A stretch of DNA of 42,977 nucleotides from JBGCFO01 sp045106955 (lineage in GTDB: Bacteria > Pseudomonadota > Alphaproteobacteria > Rickettsiales > Rickettsiaceae): assembly GCA_045106955.1 (NCBI GenBank), contig JBGCFO010000010.1:1-42977 (forward strand), written 5' to 3'. The notes under the pieces are model-generated. The model made no database searches and had not been told where the DNA came from. It saw only the letters and a list, made by a program, of their open reading frames with translations. Shown here piece by piece: positions 35,514-42,977 of this stretch (position 1 is the stretch's first letter; the number at the start of each line of letters is the position of its first letter). A program made the position numbers and the translations under genes.

Positions 35514-36355
35514 TATAACCTCGACAAAATTTTATCTAATTGCTCTAAATCCTTATATTGAAGTATCAATCTTCCACCAACTTTATATGCTTCTATAGTA
35601 ACTTTAATCCCAAATTTTTTAGATAAATTACCAGCTAATATTTGCAGTTCATTATTATCATTGCTAATTGACAACTTCTTTTCCCCTGGTTCTTGAGCAG
35701 TATATTGCTCTTTATTCCAATTTTTTACAATATTCTCTGTATCTCTTACGCTTAAACCATTGCTAACTATGTACTGAGCTATTTCTTCTGCGTGCTCATG
35801 ACCAACCAAACACCTTGCATGACCCATGCTAATCAATCCATAATTCATTTTATCTTTCACATATTGAGGCAATTGATTTAATCTAATCATATTAGAAATA
35901 TAACTCCTGCTCTTTCCTATGGCTATAGCTAATTTATCATGAGTGTATCCAAATTCTTTGATTAACTTTTTAAATCCCTCAGCCTCTTCTATAGCAGATA
36001 AACCTTCTCTCTGTATATTCTCTACTAGAGCTGTTTCTAAAATTTCTTGGTTATTGAAATCGCGTATAATAGCTGGAATTTCACTTAAACCTATTAACTT
36101 GCAAGCTCTCCAGCGCCTTTCTCCTGCGACAATCATATATTTATTTTGATAAGCATTAACTATGATAGGTTGCAATACACCAGAACGTTGTATAGAATCA
36201 GCTAATTCTTTAATTTTATCATGTTCAAAATGTTTGCGCGGTTGATCTTTGTTTGATTCTATCAAGTCTATATTGATTAATTGAGCATATTCCTTCCTTG
36301 TATGTTCTAGCACATTGTCTTTTAATAATTCTGATAAACCTTTTCCTAAACTCAT
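35513..36355 (-). CDS. parB: Chromosome partitioning protein ParB
   Basis: CTP-dependent DNA clamp that loads at parS and spreads around the origin. The chosen start at 36355 overlaps the parA stop as ATGA and gives the usual MSLGKGLSELL beginning; an upstream in-frame ATG at 36415 would add 20 atypical residues. The 280-residue protein has DQPRKHFEHDKIKELADSI and GERRWRACKLIGL (nucleotide-binding GERR motif, about 78-84). A helix-turn-helix follows (GYTHDKLAIAIGKSRSYISN pattern), and a C-terminal dimerisation domain ends the protein. Confidence 0.95.
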   Translation of the reverse strand: MSLGKGLSELLKDNVLEHTRKEYAQLINIDLIESNKDQPRKHFEHDKIKELADSIQRSGVLQPIIVNAYQNKYMIVAGERRWRACKLIGLSEIPAIIRDFNNQEILETALVENIQREGLSAIEEAEGFKKLIKEFGYTHDKLAIAIGKSRSYISNMIRLNQLPQYVKDKMNYGLISMGHARCLVGHEHAEEIAQYIVSNGLSVRDTENIVKNWNKEQYTAQEPGEKKLSISNDNNELQILAGNLSKKFGIKVTIEAYKVGGRLILQYKDLEQLDKILSRL

Positions 36356-37116
36356 TTTTCGTACCTTGCTAATAATTCTTGTGTAAATTCTATATAAGCC
36401 ATAGCCCCAGAACATTTATGATCATATAATATTGCTGGCATAGAATAAGATGGTGCTTCAGCTAATTTCACGTTTCTAGGGATAACTGTATCAAACACTA
36501 CCCGCCCTAAATGATCTTTTACATCTTGCATTACCTGATCAGTAAGTTTATTTCTTTTATCGTACATAGTAAACAATATGCCAATAATAGAAAGATTTGG
36601 ATTTAATTTTCCTTTGATTAACTCGATTGTCTTTAGTAAATGACTCAAACCTTCTAATGAATAAAATTCACATTGCATTGGAATTAATATCTTAGCTGAT
36701 GACACTAATGCATTAATTGTTAGTAGATTAAGGGACGGTGGACAATCAATAATTATATAATCATAATCTCCATAAATGCAAGATAATAAATTCGATAATA
36801 TATATTCACGTTTTTTGATACTGCTCAATTCTAAATCAATAACTGCTAAATTGACATTGGATGTAACAATTTGTAAATTTTCAATATCTGTATTTACAAT
36901 ACAAGACTCGATCTCATTATTTAATAATGCATGATATATAGTTTTCTTGCGCATTTGTTGATCTACTCCAAACCCTGTGCTGGTGTTACCCTGAGGATCA
37001 AAATCAATAACCAATATTTTTAAACCAAGAGAAGAAAGCGCTGTAGATAAATTCACTACAGTAGTAGTCTTGCCAACCCCGCCTTTTTGATTTACTACGG
37101 ATAATACATTCTTCAT
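36352..37116 (-). CDS. parA: Chromosome partitioning ATPase ParA (Soj)
   Basis: DNA-binding ATPase that moves ParB-parS complexes and separates sister origins. The 254-residue protein is of the short chromosomal type without an N-terminal DNA-binding extension. The deviant Walker A is KGGVGKTT (11-18), and the Walker B-like DYIIIDCPPSLNLLT and FDPQGN motifs are present. It overlaps rsmG by four bases and parB by four. Confidence 0.97.
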   Translation of the reverse strand: MKNVLSVVNQKGGVGKTTTVVNLSTALSSLGLKILVIDFDPQGNTSTGFGVDQQMRKKTIYHALLNNEIESCIVNTDIENLQIVTSNVNLAVIDLELSSIKKREYILSNLLSCIYGDYDYIIIDCPPSLNLLTINALVSSAKILIPMQCEFYSLEGLSHLLKTIELIKGKLNPNLSIIGILFTMYDKRNKLTDQVMQDVKDHLGRVVFDTVIPRNVKLAEAPSYSMPAILYDHKCSGAMAYIEFTQELLARYEK

Positions 37117-37646
37117 AATTCTACAATCTTCCCATTTCCTGTAATGCTTTGATAAATTTTTGCATCCGATAACTTATTATCATAACTCACTCCTCTAAGT
37201 AACAAATATTTATGTCGTACATGTACACCTGATTTTAAAATCTTCTCGATACTGCTAAAAGCTCTTGCTACTAAAATATCGCATGTTATATCAATATTTT
37301 CTACCTTTTTTTGTATTATAGTGATAGAATTTTTGGATATTTTAGACGCTTCATGCAAAAATGCGCATTTATTTTTATTTGGCTCGATTAAGGTTACATG
37401 CTTAACGCCAGCTATAGATAAGATGATACCAGGTAATCCAGCTCCAGAACCTAAATCCACTAACTCTATATCCTTATCTTTGATAAAATTAATCAATTGC
37501 AATGAATCAAGAATATGCCTATTCCAGCAATCCTCTAAAGATTTACGCGATACAAGATTGATAACTTTATTCCATTTTTTTAGCAATTTTTCATATTCTT
37601 TCAAAGGAGTAATTATTTCACGTGAAACTTTATAATTTATTAACAT
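37113..37646 (-). CDS. rsmG: 16S rRNA (guanine527-N7)-methyltransferase RsmG
   Basis: Methylates G527 of 16S rRNA with S-adenosylmethionine. The ATG at 37646 is chosen; the open frame reaches a TTG at 37661. The 177-residue protein has WNKVINLVS, the HILDSL segment and the SAM-binding VDLGSGAGLPGI. It overlaps mnmG by 17 bases at its start and parA by four at its end. Its first codons contain a near-perfect parS palindrome. Confidence 0.94.
   Translation of the reverse strand: MLINYKVSREIITPLKEYEKLLKKWNKVINLVSRKSLEDCWNRHILDSLQLINFIKDKDIELVDLGSGAGLPGIILSIAGVKHVTLIEPNKNKCAFLHEASKISKNSITIIQKKVENIDITCDILVARAFSSIEKILKSGVHVRHKYLLLRGVSYDNKLSDAKIYQSITGNGKIVEL
37614..37629. promoter_or_regulatory. 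parS: Putative parS centromere site
   Basis: TATTTCACGTGAAACT matches the bacterial parS consensus TGTTTCACGTGAAACA at 14 of 16 positions, with the core TTTCACGTGAAA exact. It overlies early rsmG codons and sits about 1.2 kb upstream of the parB start. I found no second copy in the window by eye. ParB nucleation here would mark the origin region. Confidence 0.8.
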
Positions 37647-39459
37647 GCCTAATATATACAATTATTAAAGTAATTGCCGCTGGGGTAATGCCAGGAATAT
37701 TTTTTAGCTCTCCTATTGAAGATGGATTGTGATAAGTAAGCTTTTCTTTAACTTCTAATGATAAACCTGGAATTATATCGTAGTTCAAATTACTCGGTAT
37801 TGGAAGATTCATTTCATTACGTAATAATTTTATATCTTCTCTTTGTTTTTCTAAATAAGCTGAATACTTTGATTCAATAGATAAATAATCTATGATTTTT
37901 TGATCAAATTCATTCAGTTTTGGGCATAGAGTTAATATTTTATCTAATTCGCATCCAGGCATTCCCAGCAAATTAAGAACTGATTTTTTTTCTCCATCTA
38001 AGGAGATATTAATACCAAATTTTTGTAGTTCATGAGGAGTGTATGATATGGCTTTTGCTATATTAGTAGAATTATTAATATCTTCGCATTTTTTTTGAAA
38101 TGATTTTTTTCTTGGAGACTGCACAAGGCCAATATCAATACCTATCTGAGTTAGACGCAAATCTGCATTATCAGCTCTTACAGATAATCTATACTCTGAT
38201 CTTGATGTAAACATACGATATGGTTCTGTTACGCCTTTATTGATTAAATCATCTATCATGACGCCGATATAAGAATCTCCACGGGTAAGAGATAATTTTC
38301 CTTGAGCGCCTGCAACTAAGCCTTGAGCTGCAGCTTCTTCATATCCCGTTGTTCCATTAATCTGGCCAGCTAAATATAATCCAGAAATATCTTTTGTTTC
38401 TAGGGTATGCTTTAATTGCTTTGGGTCTACATAATCATATTCTATAGCATATCCAGACTTTAATATTTTAGCATTTTCTAATCCTGGAATAGTTTGCAAA
38501 AATTGAAGCTGAACATTTTCTGGCAATGAAGTAGAGATGCCATTTGGATATATTACATCGCTATTTAATCCCTCTGGCTCTAAAAAAATCTGATGAGCTG
38601 ATTTATCACTAAAACGACTGATTTTATCTTCAATTGATGGGCAATAACGCGGACCAACTGATTGAATCTTACCAGAATACATTGCAGATGAGGATAAATT
38701 GTCAGCAATGATTTGGTGAGTAGTCTCATTGGTTCGAGTAATATAGCAATTAATTTGCTTTAGTTTAATACTATCTGTAAGGGTAGAAAATGGAGTTGGA
38801 GTAATATCTCCTGGTTGCACCTCAAGTTTACTGTAATCTATAGTATTAGCATCAATTCTCGGAGGAGTGCCAGTTTTTAATCTAGATAGCTTTAATCCCA
38901 AATTTGCTAATGCATGAGATAATCCATATGATGCTTGTTCACCCATTCTACCAGATGAAATCTGTGTGTTACCTATATGAATCAAACCATTAAGAAATGT
39001 GCCTGTAGTAATGATAACTTTAGTAGATTCTATAAATTCACCATTATTTAATACTACTCCAGCAACGCTATTATTTTGTATTTTAATATCTTCTACAGAA
39101 GCATGTAGTATTTGTAAATTTTGATAATGCATTAAGCAATTAAACATTGCGCGCTGATATAACCTACGATCTGCTTGAGCTCTTGGGCCCCAGACCGCTG
39201 GGCCCTTAGTATGATTTAAAATCTTATAATGAATGCCAGACTGATCTATAACTGTACCCATCAAGCCATCTAATGCATCAATTTCTTTTACTAAAGTGCC
39301 TTTAGCAATCCCTCCAATGGATGGATTGCAGGACATTGTACCAAAATTTTCTGGTTTTAGTGTAATCAATAAAGTTTTTGACCCTAATCTTGCAGCAGCG
39401 GCTGCAGCTTCGCACCCTGCGTGCCCACCTCCGACAACTATTACATCAACATTAGCCAT
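37630..39459 (-). CDS. mnmG: tRNA uridine-5-carboxymethylaminomethyl modification enzyme MnmG
   Basis: FAD protein that with MnmE modifies U34 of several tRNAs. The start ATG at 39459 gives MANVDVIVVGGGHAGCEAA and overlaps the ndk stop by eight bases; an upstream in-frame start at 39477 would place the beginning deeper in ndk. The 609-residue protein has the FAD loop GGGHAGCEAA, GTMSCNPSIGGIAKG, GRMGEQASYGLS and the Cys-containing PRYCPSIEDK. The mnmG-rsmG-parA-parB order near the origin is ancestral in many bacteria. Confidence 0.96.
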   Translation of the reverse strand: MANVDVIVVGGGHAGCEAAAAAARLGSKTLLITLKPENFGTMSCNPSIGGIAKGTLVKEIDALDGLMGTVIDQSGIHYKILNHTKGPAVWGPRAQADRRLYQRAMFNCLMHYQNLQILHASVEDIKIQNNSVAGVVLNNGEFIESTKVIITTGTFLNGLIHIGNTQISSGRMGEQASYGLSHALANLGLKLSRLKTGTPPRIDANTIDYSKLEVQPGDITPTPFSTLTDSIKLKQINCYITRTNETTHQIIADNLSSSAMYSGKIQSVGPRYCPSIEDKISRFSDKSAHQIFLEPEGLNSDVIYPNGISTSLPENVQLQFLQTIPGLENAKILKSGYAIEYDYVDPKQLKHTLETKDISGLYLAGQINGTTGYEEAAAQGLVAGAQGKLSLTRGDSYIGVMIDDLINKGVTEPYRMFTSRSEYRLSVRADNADLRLTQIGIDIGLVQSPRKKSFQKKCEDINNSTNIAKAISYTPHELQKFGINISLDGEKKSVLNLLGMPGCELDKILTLCPKLNEFDQKIIDYLSIESKYSAYLEKQREDIKLLRNEMNLPIPSNLNYDIIPGLSLEVKEKLTYHNPSSIGELKNIPGITPAAITLIIVYIRHVNKL

Positions 39460-39871
39460 AAATTTCAGATTTTGCAAAAAAGAATGCTATTTCCCTTTTA
39501 GCGCTCTCAATACTATCTGATCCATGTATACTGTTATTTTCTATATTCTGGCCAAATAACATTCTAATAGTACTATCCTTTGCTTCACTAGGATTTGTAG
39601 CGCCCATAATTTCTCGATTTTTAAGTATTGCATTTTCACCTTTTAGCACTTGTAAAACAACTGGTCCAGATGTAATCATATCTATCAATTGATTAAAAAA
39701 TGATCTTTCTTGGTGTTCTGCATAAAATTTCTTTGCCTGATCTCGAGATAAAATAACCATGCGTTGAGCGACTATTTTTAGATCAGAATCTTCTAGAATT
39801 CTATTTACCGCTCCTATTAAATTACGTTGTGTAATATCTGGTTTAATCATAGAAAATGTATATTCTTGCAT
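39452..39871 (-). CDS. ndk: Nucleoside diphosphate kinase
   Basis: Transfers the terminal phosphate between nucleoside triphosphates and diphosphates through a phosphohistidine. At 139 residues it is standard length. It opens with YTFSMIKPD, has the kinase loop TNPSEAKDSTIR, and the active-site His lies in SIHGSDSIESA. It overlaps mnmG by eight bases and starts 60 bases after recO. Confidence 0.97.
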   Translation of the reverse strand: MQEYTFSMIKPDITQRNLIGAVNRILEDSDLKIVAQRMVILSRDQAKKFYAEHQERSFFNQLIDMITSGPVVLQVLKGENAILKNREIMGATNPSEAKDSTIRMLFGQNIENNSIHGSDSIESAKREIAFFFAKSEIYG

Positions 39872-39931
39872 TTGCGTTCTTATTAAATAATTGTTAAAAA
39901 TTTTTATAAAAATAACATATTAATGCAATAA

Positions 39932-40633
39932 TTAAAACAATAACTTCTTCAGTAGTAGATCTCGGTAAGTGTTCAATTTGTATTTTTTTTGAAAATATCT
40001 CTTAAAAAAGTAATCGGTTAACATAAATGAATATGTTATGTCCTCTTTCGTAAAGGACGCGTCAGGATCAATTAAAAATCCAGGTAAAATTAATAATTTA
40101 TTACTGTATAGCTTACCTAATTCATAAGATATAGCATTGCCAGATTTAGGAGAAACATATTTTATATTATCTGTGTTACCAGTAATGCTGCATTTATCTA
40201 AACTCAAAGCATAGCCAGATTCTGATAAAATTTCTAATTCTAGCTTAATATATCGATATAAACTAAATTCTTCAACTGCCAAGAAATCTAAATAATCTAT
40301 AAATGCAAGAAAGAAATTATTATGTGGAGCGCGTTCATGAAAGGCTATATTAATCATATTAAGAATTGCATTCAAGGCATAAATTTTTGTTTTATCAAAT
40401 AATATATAACTGCTATAAGATTTGATTAATTCGCATTTAGCCATTCCGATATGTTCGTGCAATCTAGCTCTCCAGAAGAAATCTACTAAATCACCAACTT
40501 GAAATGGTTTTTTTCTAGATCTTCTAACAACGCCACTATATAAACCATGTGTTTTAGTTAATGTTTGTATAATATCATAATGATCTTTTAAGGGTTGTTT
40601 AGAGATAATAATTCCTATATCCTGAAACTCCAT
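39932..40633 (-). CDS. recO: DNA repair protein RecO
   Basis: Loads RecA on SSB-coated single strands in the RecFOR pathway. The 233-residue protein has an N-terminal OB fold (QDIGIIISKQPLKDHYDIIQ, then HGLYSGVVRRSRKKPFQVGDLV) and a helical C-terminal domain with ALSLDKCSITGNTDNIKYVSPKSG. This corresponds to the zinc-finger region but keeps only one Cys, as in other alphaproteobacterial RecO. It lies upstream of the ndk-mnmG group on the same strand. Confidence 0.93.
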   Translation of the reverse strand: MEFQDIGIIISKQPLKDHYDIIQTLTKTHGLYSGVVRRSRKKPFQVGDLVDFFWRARLHEHIGMAKCELIKSYSSYILFDKTKIYALNAILNMINIAFHERAPHNNFFLAFIDYLDFLAVEEFSLYRYIKLELEILSESGYALSLDKCSITGNTDNIKYVSPKSGNAISYELGKLYSNKLLILPGFLIDPDASFTKEDITYSFMLTDYFFKRYFQKKYKLNTYRDLLLKKLLF

Positions 40634-40684
40634 GCTATGATATGATAAATCTACTTATTTACTTTATACACTCTTAATGATTTT

Positions 40685-41467
40685 ATGAAAGCCCTAAAAA
40701 TTTTATTTGGAATAATAATTATTATATGTGCAAATCCACTCTATGCCAAAAATAATAAATTGATTACATTATGTTCGGATGAAAGATGTCCTTACACATG
40801 TAAGCCAAACACTAATGAAGAAGGATATCTTGTAGAACTTGCTAAAGAAGCATTTGGCATAGTAGGAATTAAAGTAAAATATCAAAGCATGCCATGGTTC
40901 GAATGTTTAATGAAAGTAGAATCTGGGGAATTGGATGGAATACTTGGTATCACATCTGCGCAAGATAATCACAATCTATCTAAAACCCAAACCCCTCAAG
41001 CTCAAAGCTTTATCGGTGTATTTACCCATGCAAACTCTACCTGGCAATACGATGGCTTTGATTCGCTAAAAAATAAAACTATGCCAATTATCTTAAATTA
41101 TGAAATAAATAAAGGATTAACAAGATTTGTCTTTAATCAATATTTGCACAATTCACAAAATTTTATCATTGAAGATGGTATGACAGCGACTTATGATGCA
41201 ATTATGAATTTATACAACAAAAGAGCGGATGTTTTTATTGTAGATCAAAAAGTGTTTCATTATTATACGAATAAAGAAAATATTGGTCAGTTCTTTAAAA
41301 TCTCAGGTTCAATAAAACAAAATAACCCATTGCCTTTATATATCGCATTTTCTAATGCAAAGAACAACTCGAAATATTATATAACAATCCTAACAAATGG
41401 GATAAATACAATGAAGCATAATGGTAAATTGCAAAAGATACAAAGAAAATATGGAATTGAAAAATAA
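40685..41467 (+). CDS. Periplasmic solute-binding protein, family 3
   Basis: 260 residues with a signal peptide (about 1-21, cleavage after NPLYA). The mature protein has the SBP_bac_3 pattern: EEGYLVELAKEAFGIVGIKVKYQSMPWFECLMKVESGELDGILGI, where the internal turn and the DG pair are characteristic, then YDAIMNLYNKRADVFIVDQ. Such proteins bind amino acids or related small molecules for ABC uptake or act as sensors. No permease or ATPase gene is adjacent, so the partner and ligand are unknown. Two Cys pairs near the N-terminus (SDERCPYTC) may form a disulfide. Confidence 0.82.
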   Translation: MKALKILFGIIIIICANPLYAKNNKLITLCSDERCPYTCKPNTNEEGYLVELAKEAFGIVGIKVKYQSMPWFECLMKVESGELDGILGITSAQDNHNLSKTQTPQAQSFIGVFTHANSTWQYDGFDSLKNKTMPIILNYEINKGLTRFVFNQYLHNSQNFIIEDGMTATYDAIMNLYNKRADVFIVDQKVFHYYTNKENIGQFFKISGSIKQNNPLPLYIAFSNAKNNSKYYITILTNGINTMKHNGKLQKIQRKYGIEK

Positions 41468-41482
41468 AGAAACTATAAGTTT

Positions 41483-41516
41483 TGTAGACAAAGATATAAT
41501 TAAAACTTTGTCTACA
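41483..41516. terminator. Hairpin between convergent genes, likely bidirectional terminator
   Basis: TGTAGACAAAG (41483-41493) and CTTTGTCTACA (41506-41516) are exact 11-base reverse complements around a 12-base AT loop. It lies between the 3' ends of the solute-binding protein gene and the convergent unknown gene. The plus side is followed by GTTTTA and the minus side by AAAACTT, so the U-tract is weak. Confidence 0.6.
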
Positions 41517-41558
41517 GTTTTACCTCTAAAAGAAAAGATTCAATGGTAATAATCTAGA

Positions 41559-42494
41559 CTATTCCCCCGCTAATGGAACGTCAAATATCAAGTTTGTCAT
41601 ATCAAGGTCTTCTATTCCTTCTACGCATGGCATGCAGTATAATTGTATATGCAATTCTGGATCGTAAGTATACAATCCACTTAGAAAATGCTCCATTAAG
41701 CGACTACCTGGATTTAAATCAATCTGATTCTGATCAATTTGAACTTCTCTTATTCCCCTATTAATGCAAAACTCATTTGAGTGATCTAAAGCTTGTATAA
41801 GATCACTAGCAACTACATGATTTTCCATTTTTATATCTGAAGTTGGTAATAATTTGAAGAATCCATTTTGTAACAATACTTGTTCTTGTATTTTTAAATG
41901 ATCGACATGGCGATCAGATAATGCTTGCTCAATATATTCTATGCTTGGCAATTGAGTGATCATTAAACCATTAAAGCCGTTAACTATTGGATAGATTTTT
42001 ACTAAATCTTTAACTATTGCTGTCAATGATTCTTTACTAGCATTATCTGGAGCAAACATCTCAAATTGTAATGATTCCGTCTTCGTATTCAAATTTGAAC
42101 TCTTAATTTTGATAAAACCATCTGGGTTGCATTCTTTTTTACAAGGATGTTCATTGCCTTGATCTAAAATTGGATCTTCAGCTGCTTGATTCTCCTCTGC
42201 TTGATCTTCAGCTGCTTGATTCTCCTCTACCAAAGCATTTTCAACTTCAACAGGTAAGGTGAATAAAAAACATTTTTCAAGATTATCTACATCCATCCCT
42301 TTTTTCCATGCATCATATTTTTCATTTACTAAATATTGATGATCTTTCTGTCCGTCATATAAAGTATTTGCAATTGGATTATACTGCGCAGATATAATAT
42401 CTTTCAAAGGATTGCCTTTATAATCTCCGGTTCCAAGGACATGGTATTGAATATTATAGCCTTGACGTATTTCGTTACTTAATGGTGTTTTCAT
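41559..42494 (-). CDS. Unknown protein with duplicated acidic segment
   Basis: 311 residues, not recognised. There is no signal peptide or membrane helix. Residues 91-107 contain a duplicated acidic motif, EENQAAEDQAEENQAAED, encoded by two near-identical 30-base units at about 42167-42230 that differ only at the end; this marks recent tandem duplication. A Cys pair follows (HPCKKECNPDG), and two more cysteines lie near the C-terminus in LYCMPCVEG. The C-terminal half is of mixed composition. It lies between an IS605-type end and a solute-binding protein gene. A lineage-specific or effector role is possible but unsupported. Confidence 0.6.
   Translation of the reverse strand: MKTPLSNEIRQGYNIQYHVLGTGDYKGNPLKDIISAQYNPIANTLYDGQKDHQYLVNEKYDAWKKGMDVDNLEKCFLFTLPVEVENALVEENQAAEDQAEENQAAEDPILDQGNEHPCKKECNPDGFIKIKSSNLNTKTESLQFEMFAPDNASKESLTAIVKDLVKIYPIVNGFNGLMITQLPSIEYIEQALSDRHVDHLKIQEQVLLQNGFFKLLPTSDIKMENHVVASDLIQALDHSNEFCINRGIREVQIDQNQIDLNPGSRLMEHFLSGLYTYDPELHIQLYCMPCVEGIEDLDMTNLIFDVPLAGE
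42167..42230 (-). repeat. Two tandem 30-bp units inside the unknown gene
   Basis: The unit beginning CTTCAGCTGCTTGATTCTCC on the plus strand occurs twice in direct succession with a 30-base period, keeping the reading frame. It encodes the repeated EENQAAED residues. Copy number may vary between strains. Confidence 0.7.
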
Positions 42495-42685
42495 AATAAA
42501 TCCATAAAATTAATTGATAAATAATACATTAAGAATAATGCAATCTATCTACAATAATTTTATTCAACTTAAATTTAATTATAAGTTAATATGTGTCATA
42601 ATTAACATACATATATTGTAAGTCGAGTAAACTTCCTGAAACTGTTCATGAAAAATGATCTTATAATTTGGTAATAGCATTATAT
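42495..42685. other. Intergenic region flanking the IS605-type end
   Basis: AT-rich with no reading frame of note. It contains the promoter region of the unknown minus-strand gene and the host sequence directly abutting the mobile element at about 42685. Confidence 0.4.
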
Positions 42686-42834
42686 TTGACATTCTCCCCC
42701 AGCTAAAAGCAAGGGGATTCGTAGTGTATACTATAGTAGTATTCTCTCGCGATTTCCTACTGATTCCTGCTTCACAGTAGTTACTAATGTATCCACTCCA
42801 CAGGCTAACATCGTTTGCCCAACGACTAATATAT
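42686..42834 (-). mobile_element. Right end of an IS200/IS605-type element with probable omega RNA region
   Basis: Read on the minus strand, the sequence after the TnpB stop runs about 150 bases and ends with CCCCTTGCTTTTAGCTGGGG followed by GAGAATGTCAA, a terminal hairpin and tail typical of IS605-type right ends. The element should end near 42686 (TCAA). In TnpB systems this 3' segment is transcribed as the scaffold of the omega RNA, and the bases just outside the end serve as guide. The element's left end lies outside the window. Confidence 0.65.
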
Positions 42835-42977
42835 TTATATATTTTTAGCTGCGTTTATATCAGCATTTTCTTTATGACCACAAGCTTTACATTCAAATTT
42901 AGTTTGAGATAGTCTATTATCACTATCGTTGTAACCGCAATTAGAACAGGTTTGGCTAGTATATCTAGGATTTACTC
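42835..42977 (-). CDS. tnpB: TnpB RNA-guided nuclease, C-terminal end (cut by window edge)
   Basis: The frame enters from the window edge and stops at TAA (42835-42837). It encodes the zinc ribbon TCSNCG ... FECKACGH, with all four Cys present, followed by KENADINAAKNI, whose Asp is the last RuvC catalytic residue. The protein is therefore intact at its C-terminus; the rest cannot be seen. It is the transposon-encoded ancestor type of Cas12 nucleases. Confidence 0.88.
   Translation of the reverse strand, partial: VNPRYTSQTCSNCGYNDSDNRLSQTKFECKACGHKENADINAAKNI

Noticed and set aside
36356..36415. Upstream start of parB
   Set aside because: The added 20 residues lie within parA codons, whereas the ATG at 36355 overlaps the parA stop as ATGA and gives the conserved ParB beginning.
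38725..38745. GGTTCGAGTA resembling a tRNA T-loop
   Set aside because: It is inside mnmG and no acceptor, D or anticodon stems can be drawn around it. No tRNA gene was found in the window.
1..42977. CRISPR arrays or phage genes
   Set aside because: No regularly spaced direct repeats and no capsid, terminase or integrase genes were seen; mobile DNA is limited to IS982-, IS3- and IS605-type remnants.

Overview
The window looks like the replication-origin region of an obligate intracellular alphaproteobacterium of the order Rickettsiales, probably close to Rickettsiaceae. The evidence for this is strongly AT-rich DNA, a circularly permuted two-piece tmRNA beside an alphaproteobacterial SspB, a short lipoprotein resembling the rickettsial DUF2706 family, a VirB4 paralogue with degenerate ATPase motifs like rickettsial RvhB4-II, an AmiD-type amidase, and two alphaproteobacterial/mitochondrial complex I accessory subunits (NDUFA12-like and NDUFS6-like). 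The species cannot be named from sequence alone.

Layout. 1-540 holds the 3' part of an IS982-type transposase and debris. 540-3.0 kb carries dsbB (-) and truA-prmC (+). 3.1-7.1 kb, on the minus strand, carries a DUF2706-like lipoprotein, a class I fructose-bisphosphate aldolase, two glycosyltransferases and an unknown acidic-tailed protein. 7.30-7.63 kb is a gene-free stretch with at least ten DnaA-box-like nonamers, a likely oriC. Directly to its right are ssrA (tmRNA), sspB, rnhA, an NDUFA12-like gene, mlaD and a large secreted tandem glycosyltransferase. 11.7-24.5 kb is mostly minus strand: mltG, rnc, lepB, (amiD +), lpxC, hemH, hemE, a membrane-anchored LicD-family protein, a 670-residue unknown protein ending in a CaaX-like box, then fabF, acpP, fabG and recA. 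24.8-30.8 kb (+) is pdhA-pdhB-pdhC-lpdA-ffh. 30.9-34.9 kb has the VirB4 paralogue (-), a small zinc-finger gene (+) and an MFS transporter (+). 34.9-40.6 kb (-) is recO, then an overlapping gene train ndk-mnmG-rsmG-parA-parB-tal, with a near-consensus parS inside rsmG. The right edge has a solute-binding protein, an unknown protein with a duplicated acidic segment, and the right end of an IS200/IS605-type element (TnpB zinc ribbon plus terminal hairpin).

How it fits together. Much of the window is housekeeping: origin and ParABS segregation, trans-translation with its proteolysis adaptor, heme synthesis, fatty acid and lipid A synthesis, peptidoglycan processing, and pyruvate dehydrogenase. 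Interspersed are lineage-specific, possibly host-directed proteins: the tandem DXD glycosyltransferase, the anchored LicD protein, the CaaX-ending protein and two acidic or serine-rich unknowns. These are the least explained parts and the best candidates for undescribed biology.
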